Origin: Azonexus sp.
GTDB lineage: Bacteria > Pseudomonadota > Gammaproteobacteria > Burkholderiales > Rhodocyclaceae
DNA length: 5,361 nucleotides
Reading direction: 5' to 3'
Assembly (NCBI GenBank): GCA_023150195.1
Contig: JAKLLI010000153.1
Coordinates: 1 to 5,361, forward strand
Shown: positions 1-5,361 of the stretch, piece by piece
Position numbering within the stretch: position 1 is the stretch's first letter
Layout: each line of letters starts with the position of its first letter
Notes under the pieces: model-generated
What the model saw: the letters and a program-made list of their open reading frames with translations, nothing else
Told to the model about the DNA's origin: nothing
The model's database searches: none
Translations under genes and position numbers: made by a program

Positions 1-586
1 TCATCACGGGCATGTTGATATCGAGGCAGACGAGACTGGGCTGATGGCGTTTGACTGCCTGCACCGCCTCGCTACCGTTCGCAACGTCCTGCAAGACATT
101 GACCCCGGATTCGGCTAGCAAGGCTTTCAGCACCAGCCGCACCGAGCCATTGTCATCCGCCACCACGGCGGTGCCCCGCCGTGCTTTCGGCTGCACCACA
201 GTTTTCTCCGCCTCCCCGGTGGTGGCGAGCAAATCTTCAATGGCCCGCAATTCGTCCAGTATCTGCGCCTGACCAAAGGGCTTGCGAATGAAACCTGAGG
301 CACCCGCATCGGCGGCCTTGGCCTCGATCCCGGGTTCATTCGAGGAGGTAATGAACACCACATGAATATGAGGCACCTGAGCATTCAGGCTTTTGAGAAT
401 GCTCAGACCATCGCGCCCCGGCAAGTGGTAATCGAGGCAAATCAGGTCAGGCAGCAGGCTCAACACGGCTTTTTCCACCTGATTGCCATCGGCCAGCGAG
501 GCCACCACCTCGTGGCCTTGCGCAACAAACAGGGCAGTCAATACCTTACGGATGGAAGCGTTGTCGTCGACGATGAGGATTTTCAT
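1..586 (-). CDS. Tandem-receiver response regulator (N-terminal 195 residues, 3' end outside window)
   Basis: Cytoplasmic two-component signalling protein. Reading leftward from the ATG at 586-584, the frame stays open to the window edge. Receiver domain 1 (about residues 1-120) starts MKILIVDDN, with the acidic pair D7/D8, the predicted phospho-acceptor D52 (CLDYHLPG), the switch residue T80 (VFITSS) and K102 (RKPF). A linker of about 15-20 residues (ATTGEAEKTVVQPKARRG) leads to receiver domain 2, starting VVADDNGSVR with D144/D145 and phospho-acceptor D189 (CLDINMPVM), where the window ends. Both receivers therefore keep the residues for phosphorylation, as far as visible. No sensor kinase is in the window, and an output domain, if any, would lie beyond the left edge, so the function cannot be set: it could be a dual-receiver phosphorelay protein or carry an effector domain. 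No strong Shine-Dalgarno is seen before the ATG. The gene follows the SIMPL gene on the same strand after 137 bases. Confidence 0.93.
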   Translation of the reverse strand, partial: MKILIVDDNASIRKVLTALFVAQGHEVVASLADGNQVEKAVLSLLPDLICLDYHLPGRDGLSILKSLNAQVPHIHVVFITSSNEPGIEAKAADAGASGFIRKPFGQAQILDELRAIEDLLATTGEAEKTVVQPKARRGTAVVADDNGSVRLVLKALLAESGVNVLQDVANGSEAVQAVKRHQPSLVCLDINMPVM

Positions 587-630
587 GGCAAGGCCCAAAA
601 CAGGTTGAGCAAGCAATTCCAATAGCACGA

Positions 631-636
631 ATCATA
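631..636 (-). promoter_or_regulatory. Possible -10 element for the response-regulator gene
   Basis: The minus strand reads TATGAT here, matching five of six bases of the sigma-70 -10 consensus, and would give a leader of roughly 38 bases before the ATG at 586. I find no convincing -35 hexamer 16-18 bases upstream, so the promoter would need an activator or is not real. The surrounding gap (587-723) is clearly more AT-rich than the flanking genes. Confidence 0.3.
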
Positions 637-702
637 ACTTGCTACACCATGAAAATTACATAGTTTTACAAAAATTTCCCCATTAAAATCAGTGAATTAG
701 AC

Positions 703-718
703 TATGACTTAAGTCATA
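703..718. promoter_or_regulatory. Perfect 16-bp palindrome, FNR/CRP-family-like operator candidate
   Basis: TATGACTTAAGTCATA is its own reverse complement over all 16 bases. Its half-sites ATGAC and GTCAT are separated by TTAA, the same 5-4-5 spacing as FNR/DNR-type sites (TTGAT/C-N4-A/GTCAA), differing by one base in each half. It lies 5 bases beyond the stop of the SIMPL gene and about 117 bases upstream of the response-regulator ATG; relative to the candidate -10 at 631-636 its centre would sit near -86. It could instead be a weak terminator stem for the SIMPL gene, but it is AT-rich and is not followed by a T run. The symmetry is seen directly; binding by an FNR-family protein is inference. 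Confidence 0.4.
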
Positions 719-723
719 CCCAG

Positions 724-1395
724 TTAATCTGACAGCTCAATTTCGCCGCTGACAGAAACGCGAATGGTCGATTCCCCGGCTTCAATGGGTGCCGGTGCAG
801 CATCGGCCATCATGACCGCCGCCCGATGCATTACGGGCATCGCCCCACCTTGCTCATGCACCGTCAATTGCTTGATCTTCCAGGTTTTGCCCAGCGCATC
901 GGCAATCACCGCGGCACGTTGCGAAAAGGCGGCCAGGGCATCGCGGGTGGCCTGCTCTTCGACTTTCTGGCGAACGCCCGGCGAAGGCCGCTGCGTCAAA
1001 CTCCCTAACACCAGTTTTCGTTGCTGCAAACGCCCGAGCAAGGCCGACATCGCACCCACATCCGTCGCGCTCAAAATCAGTTCGCTGCGCATGCGCCAGC
1101 CATCCAGCCGGCGATCATTGCCATAGACCGGATAAGTCGATTGCTGCCCGGTGCGGACCTTGATTTCCGGCTGCGCGCGCACGACACCAATGGCCTCGCG
1201 CATGTCCTGATTGATGCGCGCCGCCAGTTCTCCCGGATCGCGCCCACTCAATTCTGCATAAACCACCGCGTCGACCGTGTCATTCGCGGCCGGCCGGCTG
1301 GCATCGGCCGTCAGCGCCACGGTCGCGCCCGCATGCGCCAACCCGGAACCGATGGCCAACGCCATCAGCGAAAACAAACGAGAAGAAAATTTCAT
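724..1395 (-). CDS. SIMPL/DUF541 domain periplasmic protein (YggE-like)
   Basis: Predicted secreted protein of 223 residues from the ATG at 1395. A signal peptide is evident: MKFSSRLF, a hydrophobic stretch (LMALAIGSGL) and an AHA cleavage motif around residue 22, followed by mature GATVALTADA. The rest fits one SIMPL (DUF541) domain, with the typical helix (ALAAFSQRAAVIADALGKTW) and the characteristic C-terminal strand (IEAGESTIRVSVSGEIELSD). Family members include E. coli YggE, linked to oxidative-stress protection, and Brucella BP26, which forms oligomeric rings; a precise biochemical role is not established. The start is ambiguous: ATG at 1395, ATG at 1401 and GTG at 1404 are in frame. 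GAGTGAG just upstream could serve either ATG, and I prefer 1395 because it gives the more usual M-K signal-peptide start. It is divergent from the unknown gene at 1574 and may be cotranscribed with the response regulator downstream. Confidence 0.88.
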   Translation of the reverse strand: MKFSSRLFSLMALAIGSGLAHAGATVALTADASRPAANDTVDAVVYAELSGRDPGELAARINQDMREAIGVVRAQPEIKVRTGQQSTYPVYGNDRRLDGWRMRSELILSATDVGAMSALLGRLQQRKLVLGSLTQRPSPGVRQKVEEQATRDALAAFSQRAAVIADALGKTWKIKQLTVHEQGGAMPVMHRAAVMMADAAPAPIEAGESTIRVSVSGEIELSD

Positions 1396-1453
1396 GGTCA
1401 TCACTCACTCGGGTTGAAGGAAGTGCTGATACTAGCCCCAGCTCCTCGCCCTC

Positions 1454-1487
1454 CGCCGGAAAACAACGCAACAAATCGTTTCCGGCG
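1454..1487. repeat. 9-bp perfect inverted repeat in a divergent intergenic region
   Basis: CGCCGGAAA at 1454-1462 is repeated inverted as TTTCCGGCG at 1479-1487, with a 16-base A-rich spacer. It sits inside the 178-base gap between the divergent SIMPL gene and the unknown gene, about 60 bases from the SIMPL start and about 90 bases from the other. Centre-to-centre distance of the arms is 25 bases, so they could be two half-sites for a dimeric regulator controlling either or both genes. A hairpin acting in the SIMPL leader RNA is the alternative. No T run follows on either strand, so an intrinsic terminator is unlikely. Confidence 0.5.
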
Positions 1488-1536
1488 CTGGCTCAAGCCC
1501 TCGAAACGACCGTTTGACGCGGCTTCCCGAAAGTAC

Positions 1537-1565
1537 TTGAAGCCCCCTCTGCCTTTTGTAATACT
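1537..1565 (+). promoter_or_regulatory. Candidate sigma-70 promoter for the unknown gene
   Basis: TTGAAG at 1537-1542 (four of six with the -35 consensus) is followed by 17 bases and AATACT at 1560-1565 (four of six with -10), preceded by an extended -10 TGT at 1557-1559. The predicted transcription start, 6-8 bases beyond the -10, would be about 1572-1573, immediately before the ATG at 1574. That implies a leaderless transcript or a later translation start. The match is moderate and unconfirmed. Confidence 0.4.
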
Positions 1566-1573
1566 CGCGGCCC

Positions 1574-2539
1574 ATGATTAATGTGCTTCGACTAGATCGC
1601 GTGCCAAACCAGGATATGCCGCCCGAGGAAGGCACCCGCCGCCTCATCGAGGGTGAAGAACGCGTCTTTTACGACGGTTACTGGATCAAGACCTACAAGG
1701 TGCCGGCCGATACGCTGGAAGCCAAAAAGCGTCTGATCGATGCGCTCACGCGCCGCCTCTTCAACCACACCGAACATGGCTTGAACGTGCCCGGTAATCG
1801 CCTGAACGAAGCGCGCTCTACCTTTGAAAATGAAGCCGATCCGGCACGCAAGCGGATCAAGGGCGCGATGCTGGCTGGCGCCCTGTTCAACCGGGCAGCC
1901 GACATTTTCCGCAAGCTGGTGGAGTTGCAGGCCTGCGGTATTGAGATCCTCAGCGATAACCCGCTGATGCGCGAATGCGGACGCTGCCTGCTGGAAGCGA
2001 TGGAACTCGGGCGCAACGTGCTGCACCGCAGTGGCGAAGAAGGCATCGACGAGCTATGGGGCGAACCCTTCCGCGCCTTCTCGATCCCGCTCGAAGACTT
2101 TTACGAGAGCCGCTACATCAAGATCGGCCAGGCCATGCGCGACATCGACAAGATTGCCCGTTCCATGGTCGAAAACCTGGCCGACCTGCCCTGCTTTGGC
2201 GGCCTGGAAGCTGCGGTGCGCAATCTGGCCGATGCCGCCAAGATCAAAACAGAAACCCTGCGCACCGACCCGGACATTTTCGACGTCTGGGCCATCATGG
2301 TCACTGCCGGTGAACAACTGGCCACACTTGGCCCGCAACCGCAGGCGGGCCAGACCGAGGCCGGCACCTACGATTTGGCCGAAGGCATGCAACTGATCCG
2401 CGACGGCCGCGACCTGATTTTTTACATCACCCGGGCGCGCACGCCCATGCCAAAAAGCACGCAGGATTTCATCAAACGTTGCGAAACCTATCGCAGCACC
2501 GGCCACGCGCCACTGCGCCCGACCACCCTGCCCGACTGA
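1574..2539 (+). CDS. Conserved-looking hypothetical soluble protein, 321 residues
   Basis: I do not recognise the family. The frame is open over 321 codons with codon usage like its neighbours, and competing frames look like shadows. The product is probably cytoplasmic: no signal peptide or membrane segment. After a short charged N-terminus there is an aromatic patch (VFYDGYWIKTYKVP, residues 31-44), then long amphipathic helices, including about residues 45-65, 92-120 and 176-230. Cysteines lie at 121, 135, 138, 207 and 303; the C-x2-C pair (ECGRC) is isolated and does not make a metal site by itself. The C-terminus is basic and proline-rich (HAPLRPTTLPD). No Shine-Dalgarno precedes the ATG at 1574, and the candidate promoter ends just before it, so it may be leaderless; in-frame M15 at 1616 has AGGA in front but too close. 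It is divergent from the SIMPL gene and its TGA abuts the stop of the Fe-S gene on the other strand. Confidence 0.82.
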   Translation: MINVLRLDRVPNQDMPPEEGTRRLIEGEERVFYDGYWIKTYKVPADTLEAKKRLIDALTRRLFNHTEHGLNVPGNRLNEARSTFENEADPARKRIKGAMLAGALFNRAADIFRKLVELQACGIEILSDNPLMRECGRCLLEAMELGRNVLHRSGEEGIDELWGEPFRAFSIPLEDFYESRYIKIGQAMRDIDKIARSMVENLADLPCFGGLEAAVRNLADAAKIKTETLRTDPDIFDVWAIMVTAGEQLATLGPQPQAGQTEAGTYDLAEGMQLIRDGRDLIFYITRARTPMPKSTQDFIKRCETYRSTGHAPLRPTTLPD

Positions 2540-3880
2540 TCAGGCCAGCGCCCGCGCCAGAAGGACCGCCACATGCACGGCCTCGCGGCCGCTGCCATCG
2601 CGGATCTGATGCCGGCAGGAAAATCCGTCTGCCACGATCACCGCATCGTCAGCCGCTGCGCGAACGGCGGGCAATAGCGCCAGTTCGCCCATGCGCACCG
2701 AGGCCTCGTAATGTTCGGCCTCCAGCCCGAAACTGCCGGACATGCCGCAACAGCTGGCATCGACGATGTCAAACTCGAAACCGGGAATCCAGCCGAGCAC
2801 CTTGCGCACCGATTTCATCGCGGCAAAGGCTTTCTGGTGGCAATGTCCATGGACCACAGCCCGCCCACCCGGCAGGGGTTTGAGCGGCAGACTCAGCCCC
2901 TTGTTGCCCTCGCGCATCAGGAATTCCTCGAACAGAAACACCTGTTTGCTCAGTTGCCCTACCGCCGGCCCCAGCGACAGGCTGTAAAACTCGTCACGCA
3001 GCGCCAGCAGGCAGGACGGCTCCAGGCCGACAATCGGCGTCCCTGCCGCCAGTGCCGGGGCCAGCGCGGCCATGACCCGCTCGGCTTCCTGCCGGGCCTC
3101 GTCGACGAGCCCTTGCGACAGGTAAGAGCGGCCGCAACACAAAGGGCGCGCCGGCTCGGCATCCGTTTCCGCAGGTTTCAGCAGGTCGACCGTATATCCC
3201 CCGGCATGAAGGACCTGAATCGCGGCCTCGGCCACTTCCGGGTTGTAGTGCCGGGCAAAAGTATCCACAAAAAGCAGCACCTTGCCGCGTGGACCGGCTA
3301 GGTCCGGCGTGGGCGCACGCAACTCGCCCGCCACGATTTCCGGAATGGAACGCCGGGCCGAAATCCCCAGCCAGCGCTCGGCAAGCCGCGCCATCCAGGG
3401 CGAGGCATTGCGCCAGCGCACCAGGGCCTGCAAGCTGGGCTTCCATTCATGCAACCAACGCGGCAAGGCACCAAACAAACGAGCCCGTCGCGATACGCCG
3501 AGGCGCGCATTTTTCTGCGCAAGGTATTCGGTCTTGATCAGCGTCATGTCGACCGCGCTGGGGCACTCCTTCTTGCAACCCTTGCACGACACACACAAAT
3601 CCATGGCCGCCGCCAACTCGGGATGACTGAAAGGATCGTCCCCCAATTCCCCGTTGAGCGCCGCCTTGAAGGCCTTGACGCGGGCGCCGGTCGAATGCGC
3701 CGGGTCTTGCGTGATCCGGAAACTGGGGCACATCACCCCTTTGCCCTCACGCTGGCACTGGTGGTTGTTCATGCACACCGCCACCGCCTTGGCGTAATTG
3801 CCCCCGGTGGCGGGAATGCCTGCATAGGCATCGCCCACCCCATAGGTATCGTAAGCCGACCAGTCGAGAAAGGTTTTCAT
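2540..3880 (-). CDS. (Fe-S)-binding CCG-domain protein, homologous to the C-terminal half of YdiJ-type FAD-linked D-2-hydroxyacid dehydrogenases
   Basis: Predicted cytoplasmic or membrane-peripheral electron-transfer protein, 446 residues from the ATG at 3880. The N-terminal part carries two ferredoxin-type cysteine motifs: C36-x5-C42-x8-C51-P and C96-x2-C99-x2-C102-x3-C106-P, expected to bind two [4Fe-4S] clusters. Two cysteine-rich CCG domains follow: C248-C249-G250 with C290 (LEPSC), then C347 (HGHCHQK), C377-C378-G379 and C422 (FSCRHQ). This order is that of GlpC/HdrD-like subunits and of the C-terminal half of YdiJ-type enzymes, where it accepts electrons from a flavin that oxidises D-2-hydroxyacids such as D-lactate or D-2-hydroxyglutarate. 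Here the protein stands alone: the frame upstream has a stop at 3953-3955 and no FAD domain, so the flavoprotein must be encoded elsewhere. A TTG at 3892 is also in frame, but the ATG at 3880, with GAAG six bases before it, is preferred. The substrate cannot be deduced. Confidence 0.9.
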   Translation of the reverse strand: MKTFLDWSAYDTYGVGDAYAGIPATGGNYAKAVAVCMNNHQCQREGKGVMCPSFRITQDPAHSTGARVKAFKAALNGELGDDPFSHPELAAAMDLCVSCKGCKKECPSAVDMTLIKTEYLAQKNARLGVSRRARLFGALPRWLHEWKPSLQALVRWRNASPWMARLAERWLGISARRSIPEIVAGELRAPTPDLAGPRGKVLLFVDTFARHYNPEVAEAAIQVLHAGGYTVDLLKPAETDAEPARPLCCGRSYLSQGLVDEARQEAERVMAALAPALAAGTPIVGLEPSCLLALRDEFYSLSLGPAVGQLSKQVFLFEEFLMREGNKGLSLPLKPLPGGRAVVHGHCHQKAFAAMKSVRKVLGWIPGFEFDIVDASCCGMSGSFGLEAEHYEASVRMGELALLPAVRAAADDAVIVADGFSCRHQIRDGSGREAVHVAVLLARALA

Positions 3881-3972
3881 GAGGGGCTTCAAAGCAAAAG
3901 CAGCGCCAACATCAAGGTCTTTATAAACAACACGATAGCCAGCACCCCCTTGTCAAAAATGCGACATTTCAA

Positions 3973-3982
3973 CGGTCGACCG
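3973..3982. promoter_or_regulatory. 10-bp palindrome in the Fe-S/ABC-F divergent region
   Basis: CGGTCGACCG is perfectly self-complementary and lies in the 167-base gap between the two divergent starts (3881-4047). An AATAAT at 3986-3991, five of six with the -10 consensus, is a few bases to the right and points to the ABC-F gene, but has no good -35. On the other strand TATAAA at 3925-3920 is a possible -10 for the Fe-S gene, about 40 bases before its ATG. An operator role is speculative; 10-bp palindromes arise by chance in G+C-rich DNA. Confidence 0.2.
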
Positions 3983-4047
3983 GCAAATAATCGTGGTTTC
4001 GGCCCGCGGGGCTGGCTATCATGCCCGTCCTCCCCGAAAGTCTGCCC

Positions 4048-5361
4048 ATGATCCTGCTCAAGAACGTCACCCTGCGCCGCAGTTCGAAAGTGCTGCTCGA
4101 CAAAACCACCGTCACCATCAATCCGGGCGAGAAGGTGGGGCTGGTTGGCCGCAACGGTGCCGGCAAATCGACGCTTTTTGCCTTGCTCAACGGGTCTTTG
4201 CATGAAGACGGCGGCGATTTCAACATGCCCGCGCACTGGCGCATGGCGCAGGTCGCACAGGACATGCCGGAAACGGCGCAAAGCGCGACGGATTTCGTCA
4301 TCGATGGCGACACGACGCTGCTCGCCGCACGCAACGAAGTGGCCGCCGCCGAAGCCAGCGACGACGGCATGCGCATGGCCGAAGCCTACATGGCACTCAA
4401 CGATGCCGGCGAGCACGATGCCGAAGCGCGGGCGCAATCGCTGATCCTCGGTCTCGGCTTCAAGGTTTCGGAACTGCACCAGCCGGTCGACAGTTTCTCC
4501 GGCGGCTGGCGGATGCGCCTGCAACTGGCCCGTGCCCTGATGTGTCCTTCCGACATTCTGTTGCTCGACGAACCGACCAATCACTTGGACCTCGATGCCC
4601 TGGTGTGGCTGGAAGCCTGGCTCAAACGCTACCCCGGCACGCTGGTGATGATCAGCCACGACCGCGAATTTCTCGACGCCATCACCAGCGTCACGCTGCA
4701 CATCGACAACGCCAAGCTGGTGCGTTATGGCGGAAACTACAGCAAATTCGAAGACATGCGCGCCGAACAAATGGCGTTGCAACAGGCCACCATGGCGCGG
4801 CAGGCCGACAAGATCGCCCACCTGCAATCCTTCATCAACCGTTTCAAGGCCAAGGCCAGCAAGGCCAAGCAGGCGCAGAGCCGGGTCAAGGCGCTGGAAC
4901 GCATGGAGAAGATTGCCCCGGTGCTGGCCGAGGCCGAATTCACCTTCGAATTTCAGGAACCGCAAAACCTGCCCAATCCCATGCTGTCGATGGTTGATGT
5001 CGCCATCGGCTATCCGCCGCCGGAAGATGCACCGGAAAGTACGCCGCCCACCACCATCGTGCGCGGCATCCACCGTTCGGTCATGGCGGGGCAGCGCATT
5101 GGCATTCTGGGTGCCAACGGCCAAGGCAAATCGACGCTGGTCAAGACCATCGCCCGTGACCTCAAGGCCATCAGCGGTGAAGTGACCGAAGGCAAGGGCC
5201 TCAACATCGGCTACTTCGCGCAGCAGGAGCTCGACATCCTGCGCCCGCAAGACACGCCTCTGGAACACATGACCCGGCTGGCCAAGGAAGCCATCGCCGC
5301 CGGTCGCAGCAACGTGCCGGGCCGCGAACAGGAATTGCGCAACGTCCTCGGCACCTTCAAC
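4048..5361 (+). CDS. yheS: ABC-F family ATPase, YheS type (N-terminal 438 residues, 3' end outside window)
   Basis: Cytoplasmic protein with two ATP-binding cassettes and no membrane domain; ABC-F proteins bind the ribosome and act on translation, though the exact job of YheS is less well defined. Cassette 1: Walker A GRNGAGKS (34-41), signature FSGGW within SFSGGWRMRL (149-158), Walker B LLLDEPTNHLD (171-181) with catalytic E175, and the switch histidine H204 (SHDREF). The interdomain linker, about 232-300, is a charged helical hairpin with the RFKAKASKAKQAQSRVK segment typical of YheS/Uup relatives. Cassette 2 begins about 312 and shows Walker A GANGQGKS (355-362) and the Q-loop region (GYFAQQ) before the window ends. 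The match to E. coli YheS runs along the whole visible length; that protein is about 637 residues, so roughly 200 are missing. The start at 4048 aligns with YheS; an in-frame ATG at 4021 would add nine residues (MPVLPESLP). Neither has a good Shine-Dalgarno. An extra proline- and acid-rich stretch lies at about 323-335. Confidence 0.95.
   Translation, partial: MILLKNVTLRRSSKVLLDKTTVTINPGEKVGLVGRNGAGKSTLFALLNGSLHEDGGDFNMPAHWRMAQVAQDMPETAQSATDFVIDGDTTLLAARNEVAAAEASDDGMRMAEAYMALNDAGEHDAEARAQSLILGLGFKVSELHQPVDSFSGGWRMRLQLARALMCPSDILLLDEPTNHLDLDALVWLEAWLKRYPGTLVMISHDREFLDAITSVTLHIDNAKLVRYGGNYSKFEDMRAEQMALQQATMARQADKIAHLQSFINRFKAKASKAKQAQSRVKALERMEKIAPVLAEAEFTFEFQEPQNLPNPMLSMVDVAIGYPPPEDAPESTPPTTIVRGIHRSVMAGQRIGILGANGQGKSTLVKTIARDLKAISGEVTEGKGLNIGYFAQQELDILRPQDTPLEHMTRLAKEAIAAGRSNVPGREQELRNVLGTFN

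Noticed and set aside
703..718. Intrinsic terminator for the SIMPL gene
   Set aside because: The palindrome is AT-rich, would leave almost no loop, and is not followed by a T run on the minus strand.
1021..1581. Plus-strand open frame antisense to the SIMPL gene
   Set aside because: The minus strand has a signal peptide and a recognisable SIMPL domain; the plus-strand translation is arginine-rich with no motif, and it runs through the intergenic control region.
1581..1595. Four-codon open frame (ATG TGC TTC GAC TAG) overlapping the start of the unknown gene
   Set aside because: It has no Shine-Dalgarno and is too short to distinguish from chance.
2711..3301. Plus-strand open frame inside the Fe-S gene
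   Set aside because: It is antisense to the CCG domains, whose cysteine motifs fix the minus strand as coding.
3920..3956. TTGACA (minus strand, 3956-3951) with TATAAA (3925-3920) as a sigma-70 promoter for the Fe-S gene
   Set aside because: Both hexamers are good, but the spacing is 25 bases, far outside the usual 16-18 and even the 19-20 of MerR-type promoters, so they cannot work as a pair.
3889..5268. Long minus-strand open frame (459 codons) opposite the ABC-F gene
   Set aside because: It lies antisense to a clear ABC-F coding sequence with all cassette motifs, its composition (rich in H, Q, R, G) is typical of a shadow frame in G+C-rich DNA, and it shows no domain of its own.

Overview
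This is a G+C-rich chromosomal window with compact genes and short intergenic gaps. The protein repertoire suggests a betaproteobacterium, possibly of the Rhodocyclales (Dechloromonas, Azonexus or Propionivibrio type). That placement is inferred from general protein resemblance and base composition; no rRNA or other marker gene is present. I see no mobile element, CRISPR array, tRNA, rRNA or phage signal.

Layout from left to right. (1) The first 586 bases hold, on the minus strand, the N-terminal 195 residues of a response regulator with two receiver domains in tandem; its C-terminus lies outside the window. (2) An AT-rich gap of 137 bases follows, with a perfect 16-bp palindrome that has the 5-4-5 geometry of FNR/CRP-family sites. 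(3) A minus-strand gene for a secreted SIMPL/DUF541 (YggE-like) periplasmic protein comes next. (4) A divergent intergenic region carries a 9-bp inverted repeat and a plausible promoter that ends almost at the next start codon. (5) A plus-strand gene encodes a 321-residue soluble, mostly helical protein that I cannot assign to a family. (6) It converges with, and exactly abuts, a minus-strand gene for an iron-sulfur protein: two ferredoxin-type clusters plus two CCG (cysteine-rich) domains. This protein matches the C-terminal half of YdiJ-type FAD-linked D-2-hydroxyacid dehydrogenases, but no flavoprotein half is nearby. (7) A second divergent region of about 170 bases separates it from (8) a plus-strand ABC-F ATPase of the YheS type, running off the right edge after 438 residues.

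The genes do not form an obvious single pathway: signalling, envelope, redox and translation-associated functions sit side by side. The SIMPL and response-regulator genes could share a transcript; the two divergent pairs (SIMPL/unknown and Fe-S/ABC-F) each share an intergenic control region. I found no convincing new multi-gene system. The points most worth a second look are the unassigned 321-residue protein with its possible leaderless start, the Fe-S/CCG protein without its flavoprotein partner, and the palindrome upstream of the tandem-receiver regulator.
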